This document shows, piece by piece, positions 32,157 to 43,798 of a DNA stretch of 64,000 nt. The DNA comes from Aphanomyces cochlioides. Its lineage: Eukaryota > Oomycota > Saprolegniomycetes > Saprolegniales > Verrucalvaceae. The position numbers were made by a program, and so were the translations under genes. The stretch spans positions 930,001 through 994,000 of the forward strand of contig JAHQRK010000008.1 in the NCBI GenBank assembly GCA_019828595.1. Reading direction: 5' to 3'. Within the stretch, counting starts at the first letter, position 1. Every line of letters begins with the position of its first letter. The notes below the pieces were generated by a model that saw only the letters and a list, made by a program, of their open reading frames with translations, was not told where the DNA came from and ran no database searches.

Positions 32157-32824
32157 TATCGACAGTCGTTGGGACCCACTGTCAAGGCATCGTCCATTTG
32201 ATTTGCTCTCTTGGACAAGTTTGGATCGTGTAGTTTTTGTCGTTCGTCATCCAGCTTCAATTCGGCCAAAATGGGCGCCATGGTATCATAAGCTGTACTA
32301 GTGCGGCGCTCCCGCGTAATGTACATGACAGTATTGGAAAATCGAGGTGGCAGTAGGCACAGGAATCGGTTCAAATGTGCCTTGTCGGGAGTCGTGTCTC
32401 CTGCTGCCGTGAGTTTTCGCATAAGCTCTTGAAATTGGTCTGCAAACGTGTCAAGGCCAATACGATCGTTCCACTCCAGTTTGCCCATTTGGATTTGAAG
32501 GGTGACAAGATAGATCTCAGATGCGCTTTCATAGATGGCTTTGAGTGATTCCCATGCCTCGTATGTCGTTGCCGTGTCTTTGACAAACTTCAGATGGTCT
32601 GCATGTATGCTTAGCTGTATGTATGATAATGCAGCCAAGTCATCTTCCTCATTGAATCCAATTGGGTATTGTCCGTTCTCCATTTGGACTTTCTTCAGAT
32701 ATTTGCCCAGCTTTTGCTGGTTGATCTTCGCGCGTGTCTTCACGCACCATTCGCGGTAGTTGCTTCCGTCGGGCTTCAATCTCGTCGTTGAATCGATGGT
32801 ATACTTGTCGGCCATTGGGCTCAT
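31787..32824 (-). CDS. Copia gag (frame broken at the zinc knuckle)
   Basis: The ATG at 32824 lies five bases inside the 5' LTR boundary and overlaps the primer-binding region. The first ~225 residues are a UBN2-type gag (LKPDGSNYREWCVKTRA, then LSIHADHLKF and GLDTFADQFQELMRKL). At NDCRYC (about 32165) a 14-bp tandem duplication (ACTGTCGATATTGC twice) throws the frame. Homology continues in the pol frame and the downstream residues here are an artefact of the shift. The ancestral element therefore had one gag-pol frame. Confidence 0.85.
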   Translation of the reverse strand: MSPMADKYTIDSTTRLKPDGSNYREWCVKTRAKINQQKLGKYLKKVQMENGQYPIGFNEEDDLAALSYIQLSIHADHLKFVKDTATTYEAWESLKAIYESASEIYLVTLQIQMGKLEWNDRIGLDTFADQFQELMRKLTAAGDTTPDKAHLNRFLCLLPPRFSNTVMYITRERRTSTAYDTMAPILAELKLDDERQKLHDPNLSKRANQMDDALTVGPNDCRYCTVDIAGRLGTTKQSVVRRQRTFKREFIAEPSRTTLVEMVEAVAEDTDAVVDAEGTGRTKTKETTLMTKRTETPTCSWSRNFKMGVNLAAKNGNCWIANWQTTQQDRVMTNATQPLHQLAST

Positions 32825-32828
32825 AACC

Positions 32829-33024
32829 TGTAGACTTCCTCAAGGATATGTGACCGCAACTGCGCGAGGTTTTGCAACGCTCTTCTCAGTTGACTCTTAA
32901 ATTGGAAGTGATCTAAACTGCGTGTCGACTCAATTTGCTAGCGATCTTTCCGGTAATCGCATCCGGTCTTCTCTCCCAGATTGTATGTCGTGTGGAAACG
33001 GCTTTATGGGCAAAAACCACAACA
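32829..33024 (-). repeat. 5' LTR of the copia element
   Basis: Identical to 28092-28287. Next to it on the minus strand, GGTTATGAGCCC is the likely primer-binding site, resembling the initiator-tRNA half-site type of copia elements. Confidence 0.9.
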
Positions 33025-33860
33025 AACACAGCGTACAATTTGGTCAAACTCGGGCCAAAGGTCACATTCTGAATGGACGACACCAAATCGCCAAACAGTC
33101 TACGAGTCATTCAGCACCGCTGGCAGTCAATATATTTTGTTGAACCCAGATTTCATACAAATCAAATCTAAATGTTCCAGTGCTACGTAGAGATTTCCCC
33201 GCAGATCTCTACATCAGATTGAAATCGTCAGGAAAAGTTGACGACATTTTGTCATACATCGACACTGCGGGGGGGAAATTCGCGCCATCAATTGCGCTGA
33301 TCGTGTTGTCACCAGCAGCACTACATGGGAGCGCCATTAGTTGTTTCGCAGGCAAAAGATGACTGGAATCGTACAATTCGTCCAGTGGCCACGTTGGCAG
33401 TCCCTTGGGGAGGCTAGTCAAACCATTGCCGGTGAAATGTCTAATGAAGCAGCAAAATTAGCTCTTCCTCTCATCAATCCACTCCCACAATTGTTTAATT
33501 GACCGTGGCCATGAAATATTATTTGAAAGACAGCGCAGGTTCGGACTGTCTGCAACTGAACTAGAGACGCAACGTGGAGCAGTCTTTCACAGCATCAACT
33601 TCCAAGGATATCAAAGTATTTGGCAGCACCAAGTCGTCGAGGGTCAAATTGTTGCTCTCACTTAAAATTCTACGCATAATATCCGAGTCAAAGGCGAAAG
33701 GCATAACTGAGAGGACTTACAGATCCTGCGGCTCGTAGAGCTTTAAATTGCCGACGTACGTCACATTCGTCCACTTGCCTTGACTGTCCGACGTAGCTGT
33801 CTCAACGACGGAACAAGAGCTGTTTGTGATACATGTGAATTCGGACACGGCGGTCCTGCG
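33025..33860 (-). pseudogene. LRR ectodomain part of the split receptor kinase
   Basis: Minus-strand DNA directly beyond the copia 5' LTR reads as leucine-rich repeats of oomycete type. The segments are FTCITNSSCS and GKWTNVTYVGNLKLYEPQDL followed by a GTAAGT donor (~33.72 kb), NNLTLDDLVLPNTLISLEV (~33.63 kb), GLTSLPKGLPTWPLDELY (~33.41 kb), TISAIDGANFPPAV, and SIQNVTFGPSLTKLYAV up to the insertion point. Frames change between segments, partly at intron-like sites and partly without a clear junction, so decay beyond the insertion is likely. With 26532-28091 it forms one gene in the order LRR - TM - kinase. The 5' end is not defined. Confidence 0.65.
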
Positions 33861-36271
33861 ACTAGAATGCGTTGCGATGGCCCAGTCGTCGGCGGTGCGC
33901 AGGACGACATGCTTTGGCCAAATTACTCAATGGGACAGACAGCCCAAGTCCAGTTCCAATAGAACGGCGCATGCGGGACATGGCAATGCTGGAACGAGCG
34001 AGCAATCGTCCAATTGACAAAAAATTTACCCTGCTCATCGTGACTCACTGTGCTTACAATGCGTCTGCCGTCGTGAAGCTTTGAACTAAAGAGTCCCAAC
34101 AGATGCAACCTGGTGCTGTTTGATGACAGCCAAGGTCAATAATCGTCTGGGAGACTATCCCGAGAAGCTGGAGGGATGTTTTAGCTTGGAACGATCAACG
34201 ATGGTGTGATCAAGGGCAGGAAGGCGCTTGGAAACTGCCGGCGACGGAACTGGTGGCATGATGACGAACATGGCGGCCATTGCTATAGCGATACTAGGGG
34301 TGATGGGGGTTTCAGTTTTCGCGTCGGATTTGACAGGTCTTGACTCAACGATGTTATTGTCGTCGTCAATTCCTTGTCAATGCTTCGAGTGGGTGTCATG
34401 GACATGGTCGTTCGTTGTGCTCGCGTCTTGTTCAACTTGGCATCTCGACGACAACTCGATGCTATCGTGCCATGCAACATCAAGTGAAAACAGCAATTCC
34501 TACATGCAAACTCCTCCACGGAACCGACAAGCTGATAGACATTCATGGAGAGAGATCGATTCCAATCCGGCGTGTATTATAGTAGGAATGATTCACCGAC
34601 ATGGAGATTTCAATGGCGACGTCTTGAGTCCCCCAACTTTCTAGAAACAGATTTCTCTTTTCCAGTCGAATGCATGCATGGAAAGGACAACATGGACAGG
34701 AAACACGCGTCAGTGTCAAAGCCTGTCAGTTGTGTCCGGAAAATATCCGTACGCGACCTTTCAAGCGAAAGTATGTCAACGAAGTCGTGGCGAATTCAGC
34801 GAGCGCTGCGGCGTGCCCATGCCCGCTTTCTCTTCGTATTGCATGAAGCCATTGATGCATTTTCAAGTCGTTCGATCAGTCCATCGCGTGCAACATATTG
34901 CAACGTTTCAGCCAACCACTCCCACATGTTGGGCAAAGCAGAAGGACTCAAGTTGGCGATGGAGTTCCCGTGCGTGTCCTTCAAAGAAGACTTGGAATCT
35001 TGGCAGGCCTTTATGTTGTGATTTCTTTCAATGATGCCGTTTATTGCAGCTATCTCATGCAAACTATTCGTGCAAGATTCCTCAGGCTGCTGGCGTTGCA
35101 TTCAAGAGCATTTTTACAAGGTATCTGAGGGGATCAACGCAACCTCCAGGGTGGATAAATGACACAAACTATTGATGGATGACGCTTGAGACGGGATGCT
35201 CCTCCCATAAATCCAGACGACGTTTCTGTGGAAACTTCCAAAAATACAAAGTACAACAACGTACTAGAAAGGACCAAGTGGCTCAAGATTGTCGAGCCCG
35301 ACACAAGAGAAGACGAGTACACACCTCAGCACCTCCGTGCGAACGCTAGTAAGGACAGAAGAGCCACGATCCATAGGCGCTGAGTGACTGGTCGTAGAAT
35401 CGCCAGAGATACCTGATCGCTCGTCCATACAAGCAGATTTTATTTCCCCCTCGATGAGATCTTGAGTCCCCCCCTCGACACAAGGGGGCTCTTTCCACAG
35501 AATAACTTGTATTGTTGGATAACGCGAACTTGGTGGGCATCGATATCTTGTGCTTGCTGGCTAGCCATGTTCCACACTCTTCTGTCGACGTTGTCATGTT
35601 TAGTAGTTTCAGACTCGGCGTCGGACGACAAATCATCACGTCTATCGGTACAACCATGCTACGTCAACTTGACTCACCTCCAGAACGTTCTCGTGGTAAT
35701 TTTGTATGACATTCCGCGGCTTTGTCGCACTGGACGGCCTTCCGCACCATGGCATTTGACAAATCCATTCCATCGGATTACTCCAACAAGTTGTCCAATT
35801 TGCGAAGGATATTCTGCCAACTTGTCGACTTGCAAGGCATAGACAACGACGGTCGCCAACACGTTTGGAGCAACGGGGTACACTCAGACGCATGCACGCA
35901 TCCTTTGTCCTCGCTGTGACTCAAAGCGATGGAGAATGGAACCTAACGAGGTATGCCAGCTGGTGAAAGCACTCGACTGTGGCTCCATATGGAGCACTTT
36001 GCACTTTCTTGTAAAAATGGAGGAGGCGACGCCTTCAGCGCCTGCAAGAGCTCGTGAATCGACGGTGTTTTCAAGACCAAAGGCGATAAGTACGTCGTGG
36101 AAGCTCGCTGCGGTTGGAGCGAGGAGAGCTTGGATCCTTTTGAGCGAATAATCTCTCAAGTTCCGACGTGAGCCAGTGCCAAGACCGGATCGTGGGATGA
36201 TGACTACCCTTCTGGTTAGTTGTATCCACTGAGTCGGCGTGAGGTCCACTTGACATCTTGAACGGTCGACG
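33861..36271. other. Stretch without a confident gene
   Basis: Many overlapping frames of 60-160 codons on both strands, none with a recognisable domain. GCACTTTGCACTTT occurs at 35994-36007. Old, shuffled gene or transposon debris is possible. Confidence 0.35.
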
Positions 36272-36538
36272 ATGAAGCCAAAGCGACGCTATCCGCTCAA
36301 GGACGAGCTCCATACGCTCCGCGTCGAGGTGTGGCACTTGGAATCGCAATTGCTGGAGCTCCAGCGACGCCAGCGAGGCTCGATTTGGAAACAACTGGCC
36401 CACCATGAAGCCATCGCGCGACAGAACGCCGTCAAGGAGAACTGGAAGCTCCGGAGCGATCTAGACGAAGCGCTGCAGTGGATCCACGACATGAGCGAAT
36501 TCTACGACCTGGACCAACTCGACAGCGCACCAAGGTAG
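36272..36538 (+). CDS. Short coiled-coil protein or gene fragment
   Basis: 88 codons, basic start (MKPKRRYPLKDELHTLR) followed by a heptad-like helix (VEVWHLESQLLELQRRQ) and then WKQLAHHEAIARQNAVKENWKLR. This resembles the N-terminal bZIP-like or coiled-coil part of a large oomycete family that usually continues into a START-like domain. No such continuation is readable in the following kilobase, so this is either a stand-alone short gene or a truncated one. Recognition is from pattern only. Confidence 0.4.
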   Translation: MKPKRRYPLKDELHTLRVEVWHLESQLLELQRRQRGSIWKQLAHHEAIARQNAVKENWKLRSDLDEALQWIHDMSEFYDLDQLDSAPR

Positions 36539-37674
36539 ACGACGCCCTCTCCTGTCCCTCCATTTCTTTTTAACTTATTGACAATGAAATATCCGTCCCA
36601 AGAGTCCATCGGTGCTGAGAGTGAGCGCGCACGACAGACAGCTTGTCAACGTACAGCGCAGCAGCAGGGGAGGTCGACAACTGGACGAAGCACATTGTCA
36701 GCCCCAACATTCGGGCGTCGCGTTGGGCAAATGGCGCGGAATGGAACTCTCATGGATTCGTGAATCTTTGGTGGAGCAGACGATGGACGCAATGGCCGAC
36801 AGAGAAGACGGTCACGAGCCTCGAATGGACTTACAAGAGGTTGAGTGGAGATATTTTCAACGGCTTGGACGTCACGGGGAGAAGACACGGGGCCATGCAA
36901 CCACGAGGACAAACCCAAAGAAGCACTTGGGCTTTCTAGCTGTCCGCTACGGCAAGGGGTCGGAAGCATATCGCAATAAGTGCCACAAGGGAACGGATGC
37001 CGATCAATCTTTGCAAGCAATTCGATCGTCGGTCCTTTCGGGAGCACTCCAAGTCCACGCGACTGGTCAAGAACCGGGGATGCAAATTGCCGTTCGCGGC
37101 GCAGAAACATTCGCGCGGCTTCAACTTCAAGTGAAATGCATCAACTTGATGACAACTGCATATTGCAGCAGAAAGATGGTGTCTATCAACTGCACTTTGC
37201 ACTTTATATCAAAATCCAAGAGAGATATCTCAAGGAGCTGATGCTGACGCTGCGTTCGTCGCCATTCGAACGTGGCTGATCGTTGGAGAAGTTGTTGCTC
37301 CAAGATAGATTCGATGTGATCCCAACGCCAATTTGTTGACATTCGACGTTGTGAATTCGCAAAGTTTGCGACAGAAGGCTGAGGACGACGACACGCTGCC
37401 ACATGGACGAAACTTGCCATGCCGCACGGCGCTGGGAATGCCAACGTCGCCACTGTTATCATGCAGATCGCACGGTGGCGAGGGGGGGGCATGCATCTTT
37501 CCCGCCCACTTGGATTTTGTCGATGATCGATCGAAAATCTCCCTGCAACCAAAGCAATTGTGCGCATTTGGGCGGTCTATCGTCGACACAACGACTGCTG
37601 ACAAAGCTTGCTCAAAGGTAATCTTACTTGGATTGACGGATCATAAACTGGTACTAGAGTAAAGCTAACATCAT
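36539..37674. other. Stretch without a confident gene
   Basis: Frames on both strands (for example 36612-37241, +) lack recognisable domains. The 14-mer TGCACTTTGCACTT is at 37191-37204. Confidence 0.35.
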
Positions 37675-39692
37675 TTAGAATTGCATATATCCAAACAGGC
37701 AGCACACGACAAGCATGAACGATGAGATGACAGCGCGTGAGCTGCTGGACGATGCAGTGCCGCCGCTGCTGCCGCCGCTGCTGCTTGCGCTGCTGTTGCT
37801 CGACGAGGGGTTTGCCCCCGCCGCACCCGATCCATAGATATCCTTGGTCGAGCCAAAGATTTGTGTCGCGGTGTCTTTATCCAAGATGGTGGTGAAATTG
37901 AGCTTGTAGACTTTGGGAATGCAATCCGTGGGGAGATTCGTCAAGGAGCCATGGTTGATGACGAATGCGTTCAAGATCGTGCTGCCACAATCGCCAGCAT
38001 CCGTCGGGGTTTGGCTCACAATGACGTGGGGGGCGTAGGCAAACTCGAGACGGAGTTTCTGCGTCCCGACCATGGTTTCATATTCGTCCTTGGAGTACTT
38101 TAGCGGCGTTGCAGGGTCCAACGCGCCCGTGAACATGAGGACGCTTGCCCCGGATGGAATCGCTGCCGATTTGTTCCAGTAGGTGTCGTGGGCATAGGTA
38201 AATGACGACGCGTCGTACGTTGTCAAGCCCGAGCAGACCGAGTCGTTGTTGGCAATGTAGATGCAAATATCTTGGTAAAACGTGTCTTGATCGAGCGGAC
38301 TCTGCGCGCCAAAGAGAGCCGCCTCGAACCATTTGGTCGATTGATTGCGCGACGGCGATGGAAATTGCCAGATTTCACTGAGGACAATGTTGTTATAGAC
38401 GACTTGGGACGACCCGTCGCCGGTCATAGACGCCACTTTTTCAAGCACGTTGGTCTTGTTGATCATGAGTTTGGACTTGCCGAGCGACTGGAGCAATTGG
38501 CTGCTCGACGAATTCGTGAGCATGTTGAGTGCGTTCTTCATCACGACTTGGTCGTCTGCATTGCAGCGATTCAAGCGGTAGACCACGGCTGGGATTAAAT
38601 TGCGCTGGTTGTAGTCCGTGAAGAGCGAGTAGAGAAACGTGTTGACAAGCCAAGACGGGTGGGCTTCATATGGCGGGTCTGGGCGAAAGATTTCAGCGCA
38701 CGCGTTGTCCGTGGCGGAGTCTAGTTTCGCGTAGAGCCCTTGGATGTACGACTTGGAGTTCGGGCCAATTTTCGACGCACAGGTTGAATCCTGGTCGCAG
38801 TAGTTCAAATAGTTGGTCACTACAAAAAGCAGCCAACGTCACTTTGACGTTTGAGGCAAAGTGTACCTGCATCGGCGACGTCGCGATCCCAGTTGGAATA
38901 CCATGGCGAATCCTTTGTCGGGTAGAATTGTTCCGATTGAATGCTGTCCAAGATGTAGCCTTTGACAGCTGGAGGGGCTAAATGCATGAGGCGCTCGACG
39001 AGATACGTGCCGTAACTCAAGCCGTAGACAAAGACTTCGCTGTCAGCTAGCACGGTGCTGATGATCGTCGCCAAATCGTTGGCTGCACTCGTCACCGAGA
39101 AAGCTTGCGGGGCCACCGAGCCTAGAAAACAGCCTGAGATGTTGTCGATCGAGACGAGTGTACCATAAGTCTTCTTGACCTGCTGGAGACACGCGACGGT
39201 GACTTTAGCATCGTATGGATCGTTGTCTTCAGCACAACTCAAACGTGTGCTGCGCCCAGTCCCGCGGTGATCCATCGTGTAGATGCTCACCGTGCGTTTC
39301 GCAGCAATATAAGCGTCGGCCATGAGCGGTTCCACTAGAAAAAGACTCGCATAAGTCGATGAATTCACTCACGTCGGCGTACTGTTGACGGACGATTCGC
39401 CAGGTCCACCTTGAAGCATCCACATGGCTTGCGGCGTCGCGCCAGGCGACTGGGCTGGAATACGCTTCACAAAGACGGAAATCTGCTTGGTGCTCGAGCA
39501 GACCGAGTCGTAGCAGAGCGGCACTGGGATATCGGCACACTCGACTGTCGGGTTGTCGCTCGATGCTTTTTCATTCTTGGCGATCGTTTCAAGCGGACAG
39601 CTATACCATGTGACTGTGGTCGACGTTGTCGACGACGCCGCTGCTGCCAGGGCGACCGAAGCAGCGAGAAAAGAGGCCAAGCGCTGCAGCAT
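37675..39692 (-). CDS. Secreted S33-family serine peptidase, three exons
   Basis: Exons 39692-39383, 39334-38867 and 38819-37675 (introns 48 and 47 nt, GT-AG) join to 640 codons without a break. A signal peptide (RLASFLAASVALAAAAS) is followed by an alpha/beta-hydrolase fold of the tripeptidyl-aminopeptidase/prolyl-aminopeptidase type. It has oxyanion motif GGPG (residues 95-98), DHRGTGRS (125-132), nucleophile Ser210 in YGLSYGTY, Asp494 in GALDPATPL and His524 in YAPHV. The C-terminus is a Ser/Gly-rich linker and hydrophobic tail (ISSFMLVVCCLFGYMQF), suggesting GPI anchoring. It would release N-terminal peptides outside the cell, in nutrition or host-protein digestion. All catalytic residues are present; substrate unknown. 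Confidence 0.9.
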
Positions 39693-39849
39693 GTTGCTGG
39701 CACTGCGAAATGTAAACTGGATTCACTCCAAAGGCCGGACATTAAGCGTATGACTGTCGCGCCCACTTGATTGTCGATCGTGGCCATTTGATTGGCTTTG
39801 TCATGATTACAGCTTTGTATTGGAACGCATTTTCACCCGTGTGAAATGT

Positions 39850-40125
39850 CATCGAAGGTCTTATTTTTGGGCATTTAATTTGTATAGAATTACAAATTCA
39901 GCCTTATTGCTGATGTATAATATCCTCCTTAAGATTATTTTTGTATTTCATACCTCAATTGGTAAAGTGCACATCAAAGGTCTAATTTTGGGGCAAATTG
40001 CACTTTGAGCATATCAATTTTATTTGTATAGAATTACAAATTCAGCCTTATTGCAGACTTATTATATGCTTCTTAAGGTTATTTTTGTATTTAATATCTC
40101 AATTGGTCAAGTGCACTTTGATGCC
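39850..40125. repeat. 144-bp tandem duplication, non-coding
   Basis: The stretch TTTGTATAGAATTACAAATT and what follows recur with a 144-bp offset (39879 and 40023), with about ten percent divergence. The copies contain AAGTGCAC/GCACTTTG motifs. It lies in the 1.1-kb non-coding gap between the peptidase and RNase T2 genes. The remainder of that gap (40126-40828) shows nothing I can support. Confidence 0.7.
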
Positions 40126-40828
40126 AAGTTGCAGGACTTTTTCGTCTCCCAAATTCTAGACCAGCACGATAGACATGGTTGTCAATTGTGTATAGGCACA
40201 GACAATTTGTCACTGAAGACAATGCCAATTGTCTCAGCATTAGGAGCTTAACAAAATGCTCTTTGGTCGCATTTCGATGCAATGAATCGGAGAATGTGTC
40301 AACTGAAGCCGCCAAAAAGTCGATCAAACATTGAAATTGTCATTGGAATCGTCACGCGGATATGCGTCGCCTTGGCATCATTCCACTGACAGGGAAAGAA
40401 TGAAATTGATCAAGCACATGAAGATTCATGGCCTTGAGGGGAGCGACTTCATGGGTTAATCCGTGGTGCCATCGTACTTGGCACGCTACTGGTACGGTAG
40501 TTTCGTGGCGAGAACGATTTTGTGCACCCTTGGGCAAGAACTTCCAAGCATCGACTTCTCAGCAAACGTCGCAGGAAACTGACATGATGAATTCCAGCGA
40601 ACGACCTGTGAATGACTTCGGTGGATTGAAAATGTTGCCTCATAGTTCTATGCTTTCCCGCTCAAAAGACATGAAGACACTGAAGACAACAAGATGCCAT
40701 GAGAGGAAAGATGCCGACTCCGAGTTCATTGGCGGGGGGGGGGGCAAGAAGCAATCTCCCACTGATGGGTAATTGGAACAACATCATATTACATGTAGTG
40801 AGATCGTAGGAAAACTTTCTCGGAGCCT

Positions 40829-41518
40829 CTAGTTGCACGAGTAGATCGACACCTTGCTCGAGGTTTGCTTGCCGCAGCTGTCTTGGTTCAACACCGACGA
40901 TGGGCATGCAATTTGAGTCTTCAAGTCGGCGCTGTGGCACGTGCGCACTTCGCTCAACGCGTGGTTGGACCCCTTGCAGATGAGCGACACATAGTTGGTG
41001 CCATACGCAGCACGGATCGTCGACGCGGGGACGTTGCGACCGACGTTGCCAGAGATGACGCTGGGGGTGCCCACCTTCTTGTGCAAGTTGATCGTTGACG
41101 AGACGTAGGCATAAGGAGTGAGGCCACTGCAGGTGCCATGCTTGTCCCATTCGTTCGACACGAACGTCCAGCCTTGCGTCTTGACATCCGGCCAGTACTT
41201 GGACACTTCATTGGCGCCAACCTTGTTGATATCGGCTTGGGTCAACGACGCCCCACCGCAGTCCGCGGGGTACGATCCCGAGTTGTAGTTGGGCCAGAGA
41301 CCGTGGATGGTCAATTGGGTCGTCATGTAGTCGGAGGGGTTGTCACAGCCGGGGAAGTCGCCCGTGGTGCAAAAGTAAGGTTGCCACGATTGCGCCAAGA
41401 CGTAGAAGTCAAAGCTCGCACGTGCAGCTTCGCCTTGGGCGGCGGCGGATTCGACGACGGGGACATCGACCGGGAGGGCCTTCAAGTAGGTGATGTTGGC
41501 GGATTCGATAAGGCTCAT
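40829..41518 (-). CDS. RNase T2 family ribonuclease, copy A
   Basis: 229 residues from the ATG at 41518. Both conserved active-site segments are present: TIHGLWPN with His72 and NEWDKHGTC with Glu123 and His127, plus the paired Cys pattern of the fold. The enzyme cleaves single-stranded RNA through a 2',3'-cyclic phosphate and is normally extracellular or lysosomal. No signal peptide is evident at this start (MSLIESANITYLKALPVDVP). The frame stays open upstream without an obvious leader, so a 5' exon may be missing from my view. It ends IYSCN. Copy B at 43032-43721 is an inverted near-identical duplicate. Confidence 0.88.
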   Translation of the reverse strand: MSLIESANITYLKALPVDVPVVESAAAQGEAARASFDFYVLAQSWQPYFCTTGDFPGCDNPSDYMTTQLTIHGLWPNYNSGSYPADCGGASLTQADINKVGANEVSKYWPDVKTQGWTFVSNEWDKHGTCSGLTPYAYVSSTINLHKKVGTPSVISGNVGRNVPASTIRAAYGTNYVSLICKGSNHALSEVRTCHSADLKTQIACPSSVLNQDSCGKQTSSKVSIYSCN

Positions 41519-43010
41519 GTTGGAAGATCGCAAATTGAGCAATGTGAAGATTGTCATGGGCTGAACCCGCCAAGGATGTATAGGAGCCGTCAAGTTGACG
41601 AAATCAGATCAAGTTGCTCGCGCTGGAGAAATTGTTGAATCTCCATCAATCCTACAATCTCTTCACCTCCACGTTGCAGTTTGTGTGGAAAAGTTGAACG
41701 TCCATCGTGCGATTGGTGGTGCAGAGTGCACTTTGGTGATGTCCAGATTGCCGTTTTGAATCTTTTACAGCGTGGGATCTGCAGCGTGGATGGCTCACTC
41801 TGTAGTGACTGTTGATGATATTTTCCCTGGCTTGATGCTTGCACAGGAATAAACCCTCGAGCCTTCCCACCTCTCAATGTTGACGACTGGTCTGGAAGCT
41901 AGAAACTACACAGTAGAGGCACAGACATCGGCTTGTTCTCAATCATGCAATTATGAAATCAGGCCGCGGTTCACGCTACTTGGACGCCAACTCTTTGCTC
42001 TTCTCGCTACAATGCCATGTCCTACAGGGGGAACAACGTAGGCTGAGCCCCCTTACGGAACCATAATCACCATGGAGGGATAAGAGAATAGCATGCCGCT
42101 GTCACAGACAATGGGGGGCACAATATACTTGGCGTAATTTCTATGTCAAACTTGTACAATCGTCGTGGATTGTTTGCTAGCACGTTGTCGATTTGAGGGC
42201 GGATTTTGTTCCTTGCGCTTCCTTGGCCATTCCTTTGGCTGATTTGAACCACGCCGAGTGCCTGCTTGCGCCGGACTGTATCATTTCATTGATATTATCA
42301 GTGTGTCGTCCGACGCAGGAGGTTGCGATCGCCAAGATTCAAATCCAAGATGTGACCAGCCACGTAATTTTACTATTTTGTATAGTCCTGTTTCTACTCC
42401 TCACAAAACACTCAGCAAAACTTCTGTTTTTCGCGTCATGAAAAGCAAACAACCATTTCGGAAGTACTTCGTAAGGCTCTTGTATTTCTTCTTTTGTTAA
42501 CTTTTATACGTGCTGCATTGGCGTTAAGTACTCAACCAATTTCGAACAAAGGTCACACTCCATCCTATGACTGTGTACCCTCAATTGTATTGGATTGAAA
42601 GGTATTTCTTATAGTGTTGTATCTAGAAGCATATAAAGCAATAAATTTTGGATCAAGCTTTCTATCAAAAGAAAAGTTAACAAACCAAGTTCAAGGTCAT
42701 AGCCCTGCTACCATGAACACTTAAACATTCATATGATGGCTAAAACGCGCAGCTTTGAAGTTACAAAAGATATTTCATGCTGTTGTGTACGATACAATAC
42801 TAAATATTTATTTATTTTATACTGTTATGTACCTCAACAGTAGCATACAAATACCAAGTGAATAAGATTTTCAGGATATAGAATCTGCTTCTTATTCAAG
42901 ATTCATCCTACTCAGATGAGTTACTGTACTGAAAACTTCCAAGCTTCAACGCAGATAGTTCCTTTACATATTCAACGGACAGAGGCGTCCTCCGCCTCCT
43001 TCATTCATTT
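41519..43010. other. Spacer between the two inverted RNase T2 genes
   Basis: About 1.5 kb without a supported gene. TGCACTTTGG lies at 41727, upstream of copy A. The right half is AT-rich. Only the ~20 bases directly before each ATG (AATTTGCGATCTTCCAAC) are shared between the two promoters. Confidence 0.5.
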
Positions 43011-43031
43011 TCAAATTTGCGATCTTCCAAC

Positions 43032-43721
43032 ATGAGCCTTATCGAATCCGCCAACATCACCTACTTGAAGGCCCTCCCGGTCGATGTCCCCATCGTCGAA
43101 TCCGCCGCCGCCCAAGGCGAAGCTGCACGTGCGAGCTTTGACTTCTACGTCTTGGCGCAATCGTGGCAACCTTACTTTTGCACCACGGGCGACTTCCCCG
43201 GCTGTGACAACCCCTCCGACTACATGACGACCCAATTGACCATCCACGGTCTCTGGCCCAACTACAACTCGGGATCGTACCCCGCGGACTGCGGTGGGGC
43301 GTCGTTGACCCAAGCCGATATCAACAAGGTTGGCGCCAATGAAGTGTCCAAGTACTGGCCGGATGTCAAGACGCAAGGCTGGACGTTCGTGTCGAACGAA
43401 TGGGACAAGCATGGCACCTGCAGTGGCCTCACTCCTTATGCCTACGTCTCGTCAACGATCAACTTGCACAAGAAGGTGGGCACCCCCAGCGTCATCTCTG
43501 GCAACGTCGGTCGCAACGTCCCCGCGTCGACGATCCGTGCTGCGTATGGCACCAACTATGTGTCGCTCATCTGCAAGGGGTCCAACCACGCGTTGAGCGA
43601 AGTGCGCACGTGCCACAGCGCCGACTTGAAGACTCAAATTGCATGCCCATCGTCGGTGTTGAACCAAGACAGCTGCGGCAAGCAAACCTCGAGCAAGGTG
43701 TCGATCTACTCGTTCAACTAA
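43032..43721 (+). CDS. RNase T2 family ribonuclease, copy B
   Basis: 229 residues, identical to copy A except Val21 to Ile and the penultimate Cys to Phe (IYSFN). I see only these two base differences in the 690-bp coding region. His72, Glu123 and His127 are all retained, so catalysis should be preserved, but loss of the C-terminal Cys may remove a disulfide. Orientation is divergent from copy A. Flanking DNA is unrelated: homology begins about 20 bases before the ATG and stops at the stop codon. Confidence 0.88.
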   Translation: MSLIESANITYLKALPVDVPIVESAAAQGEAARASFDFYVLAQSWQPYFCTTGDFPGCDNPSDYMTTQLTIHGLWPNYNSGSYPADCGGASLTQADINKVGANEVSKYWPDVKTQGWTFVSNEWDKHGTCSGLTPYAYVSSTINLHKKVGTPSVISGNVGRNVPASTIRAAYGTNYVSLICKGSNHALSEVRTCHSADLKTQIACPSSVLNQDSCGKQTSSKVSIYSFN

Positions 43722-43798
43722 ATATTGTGCCGCCCAGTCCCGTGGAATCTTGTTAACTTGGTAATGCCAACCTTGTATTTTGTCATCAAAGTCTTCAG

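Larger units (their letters stand above)
28092..33024 (-). mobile_element. Ty1/copia LTR retrotransposon, identical LTRs
   Basis: 4933 bp with two 196-bp LTRs (28092-28287, 32829-33024) that I find identical base for base, beginning TG and ending CA. The internal region encodes gag and pol on the minus strand. The 5-bp flanks read AACGC (left) and AACAC (right), a target duplication with one difference. Identical LTRs indicate a very recent insertion. It sits inside the LRR receptor-kinase gene. Confidence 0.95.
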
